Origin: Acholeplasmataceae bacterium
GTDB lineage: Bacteria > Bacillota_I > Bacilli_A > Acholeplasmatales > UBA5453
DNA: 64,000 nt
Assembly (NCBI GenBank): GCA_012837645.1
Contig: DUQU01000006.1
Coordinates: 28,359-92,358, forward strand
Direction of reading: 5' to 3'
The notes below the pieces were generated by a model. The model ran no database searches and was not told the DNA's origin. It saw nothing but the letters and a program-made list of their open reading frames with translations. This document shows positions 1 to 13,623 of this stretch, piece by piece. How positions within the stretch are numbered: position 1 is the stretch's first letter; each line of letters begins with the position of its first letter. Position numbers and translations under genes: made by a program.

Positions 1-79
1 CTACTAACTTATAAAGCAATAATGGTTCTTTTTCTAACAAGTTATGTGCTTTTTTAAAAGACTTTGATATTTCTTTCAT
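1..79 (-). CDS. 5' end of an unknown ORF running off the window (MKEISKSFKKAHNLLEKEPLLLYKLV...)
   Basis: ATG at 77-79 overlaps the TGA of the GNAT ORF (ATGA overlap) and the frame is open to the window edge. Confidence 0.5.
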   Translation of the reverse strand, partial: MKEISKSFKKAHNLLEKEPLLLYKLV

Positions 80-444
80 TGTTTTCTTTTCCTTTCGATA
101 TTTTTAATTATTTGTTTTAATATTGATTTTCCTATCCCTTTATTCATCATATTAGGATTAACTACAATCGGGTTTATGCCTAAATAATACTTTTCATTGT
201 TAACGTAATAATGAAATACAACCACTCCAGCAATTGTTTGTTTATTTTTAAATACTTTAATAAATGATTTTATATTAGCCATCTCATAAGGATTATTTAA
301 AATATATTTATAATGAAGAGAAATTGGTTCATTAAATAAAGCAAATTCATTAATTTGTTTAGCATTGTAGTATTTATCTTCTAAAATCCATTCATCGATT
401 ACTTTATGTTCTTTTGGATTATAATTTTCTACTAAATATTCCAT
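76..444 (-). CDS. GNAT-like N-acetyltransferase, small
   Basis: C-terminal GNAT-like pattern (YYLGINPIVVNPNMMNKGIGKSILKQIIKNI). Confidence 0.6.
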   Translation of the reverse strand: MEYLVENYNPKEHKVIDEWILEDKYYNAKQINEFALFNEPISLHYKYILNNPYEMANIKSFIKVFKNKQTIAGVVVFHYYVNNEKYYLGINPIVVNPNMMNKGIGKSILKQIIKNIERKRKQ

Positions 445-482
445 AATGATATTTTATTCTTTTAATTTTTTCTAAATACTTT

Positions 483-977
483 TTATCTTTCATAAATTAA
501 AATTCCAGTCCTCTCTATACTTTTACTTATTTCGCTATTCTCTTTAACTGTTTTATTACTAAGAAGATCAACTTTATTATTTAAATTATTTCTTAAATCT
601 TCTACAACACCAAAAAAATCAATTCCATCGATATCAGATACCATATATAGATCAATATCGCTTTCTTTATTAGCACTACCTTTTGCATATGATCCATATA
701 AATATACTCTATCTATATTATAGTTAGAAACTACTTGTTTTACTTTTTCTTTAATTGTTAAAAATGATAACACTTGTTCTTCATTATTTTTTAACAATAT
801 TTTTTCATTAGTTAAACTAAGCGAGGCGTTAGTAATTAATTCTAAAATATAATTACTTGGTATTCTTACACCGTTTTCCCAATTTCTAATTGATTTAACT
901 GGTATATTTAATAATTTTGAAAGTTCGACTTGTGTTATGTTCAAATTATTTCTGAGCTTTTGTAGTTCATTATTCAC
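483..977 (-). CDS. XRE-family HTH fused to a MNT-type nucleotidyltransferase domain
   Basis: N-terminal HTH (LNITQVELSKLLNIPVKSIRNWENG); GSYAKGSANKESDIDLYMV nucleotidyltransferase motif; GTG start with GGAGGG SD. Confidence 0.8.
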   Translation of the reverse strand: MNNELQKLRNNLNITQVELSKLLNIPVKSIRNWENGVRIPSNYILELITNASLSLTNEKILLKNNEEQVLSFLTIKEKVKQVVSNYNIDRVYLYGSYAKGSANKESDIDLYMVSDIDGIDFFGVVEDLRNNLNNKVDLLSNKTVKENSEISKSIERTGILIYER

Positions 978-995
978 AACTATCCCTCCACCAAA

Positions 996-1024
996 ATTAT
1001 ATACCCCATTGGGGCACTTGTCAA
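996..1024 (-). promoter_or_regulatory. Sigma-70 promoter TTGACA-N17-TATAAT with internal palindrome CCCCAATGGGG
   Basis: -35 at 1019-1024, -10 at 996-1001 (minus strand), 17-nt spacer, palindrome at 1004-1014. Confidence 0.8.
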
Positions 1025-1029
1025 CCTAT

Positions 1030-1061
1030 AAAAACAAATAAACGCCTTAGGTAAGGCGTTT
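1030..1061 (-). terminator. Rho-independent terminator of the tRNA-Ser/tRNA-Glu unit
   Basis: AACGCC...GGCGTT hairpin followed on the minus strand by a T-rich tract. Confidence 0.7.
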
Positions 1062-1075
1062 ATCGCTATTTTGTT

Positions 1076-1151
1076 TGGTGACCCGTACGGGATTCGAACC
1101 CGTGAATGCTAGCGTGAAAGGCTAGTGAGTTAACCGTTTCTCCAACGGGCC
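1076..1151 (-). tRNA. tRNA-Glu(TTC)
   Basis: 7-bp acceptor stem GGCCCGT/ACGGGTC, anticodon loop CTTTCAC, encoded CCA, GGTTCGAATCC T-arm. Confidence 0.93.
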
Positions 1152-1154
1152 AAC

Positions 1155-1247
1155 TGGCGGAGTAGGAGGGATTTGAACCCTCGCACCGATTTTCACCGAT
1201 CTATACCCTTAGCAGGGGCACCTCTTCAGCCTCTTGAGTACTACTCC
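1155..1247 (-). tRNA. tRNA-Ser(GCT)
   Basis: Class II tRNA with long variable arm, anticodon loop CTGCTAA, encoded CCA. Confidence 0.93.
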
Positions 1248-1325
1248 AAATGAGCTATTATATATTATCTTATTAGTGTTAAGTTGTCAATATATAAGGC
1301 ATTTTTTTGAATTTATTTTTCTTAA

Positions 1326-3503
1326 TTATCTTGGCGGAATCATCGATAAAGACACTTTACCTTTAACCTTATCTACTCCGATAACCCAGACTTTTATAAT
1401 GTCTCCTACTGAAACTATTTCATTAGGATCTTTAACAAATCTAGTCGCCATTTTAGAAATGTGAACTAAACCATCTTCTTTTAATCCACAATCGACGAAA
1501 GCACCAAATTGAACTACGTTTCTAACGGTACCTTCTAGTTGCATACCTTCTTGAAGGTCTTCAATGTTTAAGATGTCGCTTCTAAGTTGTGGGGCTGTAA
1601 ACTCATCTCTTGGGTCTCTGAGAGGTTGGGCTAAAGCATCTAAAATATCATTAAAGGTATAATCATCTATCGTTACTGAACTTCTAATTTTATTACGGTC
1701 CATATATTCTATTAATAATCTTACTGATGGACTACCTACCATTTCTGGTGTTAAATTTGCTAGTTTAATTATTTCCAAAGCTACTTGATAACTTTCTGGG
1801 TGAATAGAAGTCATATCTAACTTTTCTTCCCCTCCCACAATTCTTAAAAATCCTGCAGCTTGTTCATAGGATTTAGGGCCCAGTCTTGGTACGGTTAAAA
1901 GCTCTTCTCTTGATTTAAAAGGTCCATGTTGATCACGATGCTTAACTAAGTTTTCACTAATTCTTTTATCTAATCCAGAAACATAACAAAGCAAAGCTTC
2001 AGAAGCAGTGTTAACGTTAACGCCAACTTGGTTAACAGCGTTAGTTACTACAAAATCTAAAGTTTCTGATAATTTATTTTGACTAACATCATGTTGGTAT
2101 TGGCCAACGCCGATGCTTTTAGGATCTATTTTAACTAATTCTGATAGTGGGTCTTGAAGTCTTCTCGCAATCGAAACCGCACTTCTTTCTTCAACTGAAT
2201 AATCAGGAAATTCTTTTCTAGCTAACTCACTAGCGCTATAAACTGACGCTCCAGCTTCATCAACGATAACATATTTAGTCGGAAGTTTATATTGTCTTAA
2301 CATCTCTGAAACAAAACTTTCTGTTTCCCTAGAGGCGGTTCCATTTCCAATCGCGATAATATCAACATGATATTTTTTTATCGCTTGAACAACTAATCTT
2401 TGTGAAGCGGGAATTCTTTGTTCGGCGCCTTTTTCACCAACATACTTCTCATGGGGGAAAATAACGTCTTTAAATAAAACTGTTCCTTGCGGATTTACAA
2501 TCGCAAACTTACATCCAGTTCTAAAGGCAGGGTCAATTCCCATTACTACTTGCTCTTTCATTGGTGGTTGTAATAACAAGTTTTTTAAATTAATGGCGAA
2601 AAGTTCAATCGCTTTATCTTCTGCTTTTTCTTTTAATTCACTTCTTACTTCTCTTTCAATAGAAGGATAAATTAATCTTCTTAAAGCATCCTTAATTGCA
2701 TCTTCTATTATTTCGTTAACAAAGGAACTTTTTTTACCAATCATTTTTGTTTCTAAGTATTTGAGCATCTTTTCTCTATTAGCGTCTAAACTAACATTGA
2801 TAACTTTTAAGTTTTCTGCTCTATTCATCGCTAAAATACGATGCGATGGAATACTTTTAATCGCTTCTTGATAATCATAGTAAGTTTCATAAAGACCTTT
2901 TTCATCGATGGTATCAGCTTCTTTTCTTTTTTTACCAACCATCATTCCATCGTTAGTCATTTCTAATCTTAATGCTTTTCTAAAGTCAGCATTATCACTA
3001 ATCATTTCAGCGATAATATATTTAGCACCTGTGATTGCGTCCGCTGTCGTTTTAACATTTTCATTTAAATAGTTTTCAGCTTCTGTTTCTAAATCACCTT
3101 CAGTAGGAAGACTTAAAATCCATTTTGCTAAAGGTTCCAAACCAAACTTAATCGCTTCAGTTGCTTTTGTCTTTTTCTTTTCTTTAAAGGGACGGTATAA
3201 ATCTTCTACTTCAACTAATTTAGTAGCGCTAATGATTTCCGCTCTTAATTCTTCCGTCATTAATTCTTTTTCTTCAATTAAACGAATGACGTCTTCTTTT
3301 CTTTTTTGTAAGTTGGCAGCGTAGCTCCATTCTTTATGAATCTCATTGATTTGTTCTTCATCAAGACCGCCTGTTATTTCTTTTCGATAACGAGCGATAA
3401 AAGGAATTGTGTTACCTTCTTCTAATAACGTTAATACCTTTATTACTTGTTCCTGTTTTACGCCTAAAGTTTTACTTACATCTATAATAATATTGTTATC
3501 CAT
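1326..3503 (-). CDS. tex: Tex-family S1 RNA-binding transcription accessory protein
   Basis: Tex-like full length with YqgF-like, HhH and C-terminal S1 (EGTVRNVVQFGAFVDCGLKEDGLVHIS) regions; start moved to ATG 3503 after AGGAGG. Confidence 0.93.
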   Translation of the reverse strand: MDNNIIIDVSKTLGVKQEQVIKVLTLLEEGNTIPFIARYRKEITGGLDEEQINEIHKEWSYAANLQKRKEDVIRLIEEKELMTEELRAEIISATKLVEVEDLYRPFKEKKKTKATEAIKFGLEPLAKWILSLPTEGDLETEAENYLNENVKTTADAITGAKYIIAEMISDNADFRKALRLEMTNDGMMVGKKRKEADTIDEKGLYETYYDYQEAIKSIPSHRILAMNRAENLKVINVSLDANREKMLKYLETKMIGKKSSFVNEIIEDAIKDALRRLIYPSIEREVRSELKEKAEDKAIELFAINLKNLLLQPPMKEQVVMGIDPAFRTGCKFAIVNPQGTVLFKDVIFPHEKYVGEKGAEQRIPASQRLVVQAIKKYHVDIIAIGNGTASRETESFVSEMLRQYKLPTKYVIVDEAGASVYSASELARKEFPDYSVEERSAVSIARRLQDPLSELVKIDPKSIGVGQYQHDVSQNKLSETLDFVVTNAVNQVGVNVNTASEALLCYVSGLDKRISENLVKHRDQHGPFKSREELLTVPRLGPKSYEQAAGFLRIVGGEEKLDMTSIHPESYQVALEIIKLANLTPEMVGSPSVRLLIEYMDRNKIRSSVTIDDYTFNDILDALAQPLRDPRDEFTAPQLRSDILNIEDLQEGMQLEGTVRNVVQFGAFVDCGLKEDGLVHISKMATRFVKDPNEIVSVGDIIKVWVIGVDKVKGKVSLSMIPPR

Positions 3504-3542
3504 AATCTGCCTCCTTAACATGGTAAAAGGGCTAATGCCCCT

Positions 3543-4115
3543 TTATTCTAACTCTCTTAATGCTATTTCAATATGGTTTTTATTGACATATTTTTCTTCA
3601 ACCTTATCACCGATTATATAAATTAATACTGGTTTTAAAGGGAACTCTAAATCATCATATAATTCTTCAATTTCTGGGTTTTCTTGGTAGTTCATTACCA
3701 AGATAATGTTTTTATCATTTTCTTCTTGATATTTGAGGGCGATTTCAGTTATTTTTTCTTCCAATTCCTCACACCAAGGACATTCCTCATAATCGGGATT
3801 ATAAACGAAAACGTAAAACTCTGTAGGAATTTTATCTAAATCCAATTCAGCTAAATCATCATCGCTTTCCTCATCTCCTAATAAAGCTTTATATTCTTTT
3901 AAGGAAATATGAATTAAGTCTTCGAATCTTTTTACTTCTGGTTCTTCTTGAGGTTTTTTATTAAGCACTACAATTAAAATAACGATGATAGCGACGATAA
4001 GAACACCAAAGCCAATTCCCACTAAGTATTGATTTCGCTTCTTTTTAGCCGCTGTTTTCTTATCTTGAACTATTCTAAAATTATCTTTTCGATCTCTTTG
4101 TGTCTTTTTTGCCAT
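3543..4115 (-). CDS. Membrane-anchored thioredoxin-fold protein
   Basis: One N-terminal TM segment; CPWC motif; start moved to MAKKTQ after AAGGAGAAG. Confidence 0.6.
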   Translation of the reverse strand: MAKKTQRDRKDNFRIVQDKKTAAKKKRNQYLVGIGFGVLIVAIIVILIVVLNKKPQEEPEVKRFEDLIHISLKEYKALLGDEESDDDLAELDLDKIPTEFYVFVYNPDYEECPWCEELEEKITEIALKYQEENDKNIILVMNYQENPEIEELYDDLEFPLKPVLIYIIGDKVEEKYVNKNHIEIALRELE

Positions 4116-4176
4116 TTTACTTCTCCTTGCATCTAGTCTATTATACATAAAGAGCAATCTATATACAACTAAAAAA

Positions 4177-5124
4177 TTATAACTCGCCTTTTTCTATTAT
4201 GCCCTTTTTTAACTCTAAATAAATTTTCTCTAACTTTTTAAAACGGTGATTAATTCCGCTTTTACTAATTCTTTCTCCAGTCTTCTTTTCATAAGCTGTA
4301 GCCAGTTCTAATAATGATGCAGATTTATTTTCTTCTCTAAGTTCAATAATCTCTTGAGTTTTTTGGTCTAATAAATTAATATTTGAATGTTTTTTTAAAA
4401 AGTTAATTTGTTTTAATTGCTGATTAGAAGTTTCAATGATCTTTTTTTCATTAGCTATTTCAATATTGATAAGTCTATTAATATTGCTGCTAAAATCTCT
4501 TTGAATTCGCAAATCTTCAAATTTAAAAACAGCTTCATAAGCATTAATAACCTTTAAAAACTCAACAATCGCTTCCGCTTCTTTTAAATAGATTATTAAG
4601 CCTTTTCTTCTTGTTTGCAGTTTCGCATTTAAGTTAAAATAATTCATCAATCTTTGAATAAAAATAGCTTCAATTTTACTTTTAACATAAATTTCTAAAT
4701 GATAACTTGGCTTAATAGGATTATTAATAGAGCCACTTGCTAAAAAAGCGCCTCTTAAATAAGCTTGTTTTTGAAGGTTGGTTTGGGTTATTAATTCATA
4801 ATCACCAATATTTTCAATTATTAGAGAATGTTCATTAATAATCTTTTCAACCTTTGTTTTAACGATTACAACATGATTTTTCTTTTTTAAATTTTCATCT
4901 CTTTTAGAAATGATTTCCATTTCACTTTCGTAAAGGTCTTTTACTAAACTAAAAAACCTTCTAATAATCGCTAAATTATTCGATTGAAAGTCAAGGTAAG
5001 GTTGTTTGTTTTTAATAACTATTTCACTATTGATATGTAAAAGAGCTGATAATTCAGCTAATTTTTGATCTTCTTCACTATTTAATCTTGTTAATTCTTC
5101 TTTTACACTTCTTGCAAACGTCAT
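4177..5124 (-). CDS. whiA: DNA-binding protein WhiA
   Basis: MTFARSVKEELTRL N-terminus, LAGLIDADG-like core, C-terminal HTH. Confidence 0.92.
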   Translation of the reverse strand: MTFARSVKEELTRLNSEEDQKLAELSALLHINSEIVIKNKQPYLDFQSNNLAIIRRFFSLVKDLYESEMEIISKRDENLKKKNHVVIVKTKVEKIINEHSLIIENIGDYELITQTNLQKQAYLRGAFLASGSINNPIKPSYHLEIYVKSKIEAIFIQRLMNYFNLNAKLQTRRKGLIIYLKEAEAIVEFLKVINAYEAVFKFEDLRIQRDFSSNINRLINIEIANEKKIIETSNQQLKQINFLKKHSNINLLDQKTQEIIELREENKSASLLELATAYEKKTGERISKSGINHRFKKLEKIYLELKKGIIEKGEL

Positions 5125-5125
5125 T

Positions 5126-6037
5126 TTATTTCCAAGTTTCGATATATCTTAAAGCACTTAAAGCAGCGATCGCTCCATCGTTGGCCGCCGTAACAACTTG
5201 CCTTATTTGTTTTTCTCTAACATCGCCAGCTGCGTAAACACCCCTTAAGGTTGTTTCCATTTTATCATTGGTTTTGATGTAACCGTACTCATTTAAAATT
5301 GCTAAGTTTTTAAAATTAGTGGTAGATGGCTTTAAACCGACATATTCAAAGACTCCGTCAGCTTCTATTATTTGTTTTTCGCTCTTTTTAATTTCAATTT
5401 CTACCCCTAAAAAAGATTCATCTTCTTTTAATAAAAAAGCTGTTACGAGACTTTCATAATAAATCTTAACATTATCATGTTTTAATAAATTATCGATGGC
5501 TATTTGATCGGCAGTTAAAGTATCCAAGTTTTGAATTATTGTTATTTTATTAACGATTCCAGCTAAATAGCTCGCTTCTTCAACCGCGCTATTACCGCCA
5601 CCAACAACGACAACGTCTTTACCTTGATATAAAGGCCCATCGCAAACAGCACACCAACTAATATTTTTACCACTTAATTTTTCTTCATTAGGTAATCCCA
5701 GCTTCCTAGGTATAGCTCCGGTCGCGATAATAATTGTTTTTGTTTTTAATGTTTGATCCAATAAAACAACTTCTTTAATTCTTCCGTCTTTTATTTCTTT
5801 AACCTCGTTAAAATAGTACTTAACACCTAAATTTAAGCCTTGATTAAACATTTCAATTCCTAAATCAGCGCCAGCTATTTTAAAAAACCCCGGATAATTC
5901 TCAACATGGCCCGTACTAACCAACTGCCCCCCTGGAGGGCCTGATTCAACAACCGCAACTTTAAGGTTCGCCCTTTTTGCGTAAATACCTGCCGTTAAGC
6001 CAGCTGGGCCAGCGCCAATAATAATTAAATCATACAT
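5126..6037 (-). CDS. trxB: Thioredoxin reductase
   Basis: GAGPAGLTAGIYAKRA, CAVCDG redox motif, GGGNSAVEEA, AAGDVREK. Confidence 0.95.
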   Translation of the reverse strand: MYDLIIIGAGPAGLTAGIYAKRANLKVAVVESGPPGGQLVSTGHVENYPGFFKIAGADLGIEMFNQGLNLGVKYYFNEVKEIKDGRIKEVVLLDQTLKTKTIIIATGAIPRKLGLPNEEKLSGKNISWCAVCDGPLYQGKDVVVVGGGNSAVEEASYLAGIVNKITIIQNLDTLTADQIAIDNLLKHDNVKIYYESLVTAFLLKEDESFLGVEIEIKKSEKQIIEADGVFEYVGLKPSTTNFKNLAILNEYGYIKTNDKMETTLRGVYAAGDVREKQIRQVVTAANDGAIAALSALRYIETWK

Positions 6038-6075
6038 TATGAAACCCACTTTCCTTTTTATCGTTTTTAGCTATT

Positions 6076-7047
6076 TTATTTTTTTATCTTCGTTTCGTTT
6101 TCTAAAACAAAATCATGATAATAAGGTAATTCTTTAATGAAAATCTTTTTTAGAATTAAAAAGAGAATGCCACCACCAACAAAAAGCACTAAAGAAAAGA
6201 CAATATTTACTCTTAAACTGCCGATGTAAAGGGGATCTGTCCTAAATGGTTCAATTAACAATCCTCTTCCCAATCCATACCAAATTAAATAATAACCGAT
6301 TATATCACCTAACTTTAATAGTTTCTTTCTTCTGATAATTAAAATTATTATTAAACCCGCTAAGTTCCATAATCCTTCATACAAGAAGGTAGGATGATGA
6401 TAATCGGTAATGCCATCTTCTGTTAAATACATGTTTTCTAAAATAAATTTAGGAATAATATATTTTAAGGTTTGATAGGTGTTTTCTTTTATAGGGCCAC
6501 CGTGAGCTTCTCTATTAAAAAAGTTACCCCATCTTCCTAAAACTTGGCCTATTAAAAATCCGGGGGCGACAATATCCATTAAGGCCCAAATGTTCATCTT
6601 CCTTAATCTCGTATAAATAATAATAAAGATAATCGTTATAATAATAGCCCCATGGATAGCAAGTCCACCTTGCCTAATATTAAAAACATCAGCAAAACTT
6701 TGATAGTTTTTATCAGGATCAAAAATAACATAATATAATCTAGCGCCAATAATAGCTAAAGGAACAGCAATTAAAATAGCATCGCTTAAATGATTAGTAT
6801 TAATAGCTAGTTTAGATGCTTCTTTAAAGGCCAAAATCGCACCCATCACAATCCCTGAAATAATAAAAACTGCATACCAAGCAATTTGCAAATTACCGAT
6901 TTCAATTGCATAACTACGATAAGGCGCCTTAAACTTAGTAAGAGCCATCGCTATTACTATTAAGACTAAAAACCATAAGATAAACCCTATTGTTATATAA
7001 ATACTCTCATATTTTTTAAGATGCTCCTTAAGTTCTTTTATTTTCAT
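6076..7047 (-). CDS. lgt: Prolipoprotein diacylglyceryl transferase
   Basis: GARLYYVIFD, GQVLGRWGNFFNREAHGG, HPTFLYEGLWN. Confidence 0.95.
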   Translation of the reverse strand: MKIKELKEHLKKYESIYITIGFILWFLVLIVIAMALTKFKAPYRSYAIEIGNLQIAWYAVFIISGIVMGAILAFKEASKLAINTNHLSDAILIAVPLAIIGARLYYVIFDPDKNYQSFADVFNIRQGGLAIHGAIIITIIFIIIYTRLRKMNIWALMDIVAPGFLIGQVLGRWGNFFNREAHGGPIKENTYQTLKYIIPKFILENMYLTEDGITDYHHPTFLYEGLWNLAGLIIILIIRRKKLLKLGDIIGYYLIWYGLGRGLLIEPFRTDPLYIGSLRVNIVFSLVLFVGGGILFLILKKIFIKELPYYHDFVLENETKIKK

Positions 7048-7549
7048 CTTCTTCCTTCTTTCTTCTTACTTTATAAAAAAATACTCTCACATAATAATTA
7101 ACAAAGAATCTTAGTATTAAAAATAATAACACAAATAATAAGAGTTGCCAAAAATGATTAAACCTCATCGCTTCTGGCAGTACCACAACTATTAGTGTAA
7201 ACAACAACAAAACTAGTAAAATATCAACACTCCCCAGCGAATACATCTTATAAGTGGCTAAAAGCTTAGTAATTAAAGCTTTAATAATTATTTCCAAAAA
7301 AGTAAATAAAATGATCGCTAAAAAATAAACCCCATAACTGCTAATATGAGCGAAATTAGTTAATCCTTGAATGACAGAAAAAAGCGTAATATTAATAATT
7401 ATTGTTAGTAAAATATGAAGACTAAAATTAGGATGCAGTCCATACATAAAAAAGAAATAAAACCTTTCCTTTTTAGCTTTTTCTTTTGCAATTAGCTTTT
7501 TTAATTCTTCTTTTAGTTTTTCTTCATCCTTATTGTTATTATCCTTCAT
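7028..7549 (-). CDS. Multi-TM membrane protein, unknown function
   Basis: Four or so hydrophobic segments; overlaps lgt start. Confidence 0.5.
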   Translation of the reverse strand: MKDNNNKDEEKLKEELKKLIAKEKAKKERFYFFFMYGLHPNFSLHILLTIIINITLFSVIQGLTNFAHISSYGVYFLAIILFTFLEIIIKALITKLLATYKMYSLGSVDILLVLLLFTLIVVVLPEAMRFNHFWQLLLFVLLFLILRFFVNYYVRVFFYKVRRKKEEDENKRT

Positions 7550-7551
7550 CT

Positions 7552-12355
<4,804 letters not shown>

Positions 12356-12410
12356 TTATTATACCATATCTTCAACTATATTCATCTTTCTTAACTTCGA
12401 TAAAACACTC

Positions 12411-13589
12411 TTATTTTAGCTCTTTTAAAAACCGAGATTCTTTTTTAGTTTTCAATAAATAAAGATATAAATACCTTTTCGCTCTCGTCACAGCGACATA
12501 AAAAAGTCTTCTTTCTTCTTCAATATCAGCTTTTAAAAGCGGTAAAACTCCCTCATTGAGACCGATAATGAAAACAGCTTTAAATTCTAATCCTTTCGCT
12601 TCATGAATCGTAAGAAGATTAATATCAAAAAGATAATGTTTAAAAAAAGCTAGCTTAATTTCATTGGCAAGATAATGGCTACGATATAATACTGCTATTT
12701 CTTGGCATTTAACACCTTTTGTAAGTAAAAAACTTATTTCTTTTAAAAGCTCTTTAGCCTCTCCATTTTTATCTTTAAAAGCGCAAGTTTTTATAATCCC
12801 CAAACAGTCTTGATGAGCTAATAATAACTTTCGATAACGCCTTTTATTATAAGAAATTAAATTATTAGCCTTTTTTATAATCGTGGGCGCGGAACGATAA
12901 TTAATTAAAAGTTGATAGTGAGTAGCCTTAAAATCACTACAAAACTTCGTAATTATTTTTTCACTCGCACCTCTAAAACCATAAATACTTTGATCAGGGT
13001 CACCAACAGCAAACAATTTGGTGTTTTGTTGTTTTAAATAACTAATTAAATGATATTGATTAATTGAGGTATCTTGAAACTCATCGATAAAAACCGCATC
13101 AAACAACCTCTTAACATGCTTCTTAAAAGAAGGTTCTTTTTTTATCCTTTTTAGCAATAACAATTCTAAATCATTAAAATCTATTCTATCAATTGTCTTT
13201 AAATAATCGTTATAATCTTTGACGGTTCTATTAATAATATTATTTCTTTTTAAAAGTTCAACCTTATGTAATTGTTCTTTAGAGTACCCTCCCAAAAGAA
13301 GTTCGTTTAGTGAGACAATCTGATAGTTTCGATCTTTTAAAAGCCGGTAACAGAGTCCATGAAATGTCGTTATTAAAACATTTTCTTGATGTTCCTTTAT
13401 TCTTCTTTTTAATTCTTTGGTTGCCTTTTTAGTAAAAGTAATAACTAAAGCTTTTAATTCATTATTGTTTTTTAAAACTCTTTTTAAACGTTCAATTAAA
13501 ACTGTTGTCTTCCCAGTTCCTGCTCCAGCAAGAAGAAAAATAACCTCTTCTTGAGCATTAATTACTTTCATTTGATCTTTATTCAACAT
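12411..13589 (-). CDS. Compact UvrD/Rep-like superfamily 1 helicase (about 392 aa)
   Basis: Walker A LLAGAGTGKTT, IDEFQDT, GDPDQSIYGFRGA, HEAKGLEF, VAVTRAK; lacks normal 2B-domain length. Confidence 0.85.
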   Translation of the reverse strand: MLNKDQMKVINAQEEVIFLLAGAGTGKTTVLIERLKRVLKNNNELKALVITFTKKATKELKRRIKEHQENVLITTFHGLCYRLLKDRNYQIVSLNELLLGGYSKEQLHKVELLKRNNIINRTVKDYNDYLKTIDRIDFNDLELLLLKRIKKEPSFKKHVKRLFDAVFIDEFQDTSINQYHLISYLKQQNTKLFAVGDPDQSIYGFRGASEKIITKFCSDFKATHYQLLINYRSAPTIIKKANNLISYNKRRYRKLLLAHQDCLGIIKTCAFKDKNGEAKELLKEISFLLTKGVKCQEIAVLYRSHYLANEIKLAFFKHYLFDINLLTIHEAKGLEFKAVFIIGLNEGVLPLLKADIEEERRLFYVAVTRAKRYLYLYLLKTKKESRFLKELK

Positions 13590-13592
13590 TAC

Positions 13593-13618
13593 TACCACCT
13601 AATTAATAATTAGTGGTA
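13593..13618 (-). promoter_or_regulatory. Intercistronic hairpin covering the SD of the compact helicase
   Basis: TACCACTAATTA / TAATTAGGTGGTA inverted repeat; AGGTGG SD at 13595-13600; ATG at 13587-13589. Confidence 0.55.
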
Positions 13619-13623
13619 ATTAC

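Noticed and set aside
1234-1464. Plus-strand 76-aa ORF antisense to tex and tRNA-Ser
   Set aside because: Overlaps tRNA and tex with no SD or family similarity; spurious. The same applies to 3409..3621, 8113..8310, 8459..8662, 25758..25949, 36776..36976, 37502..37735 and other short antisense ORFs
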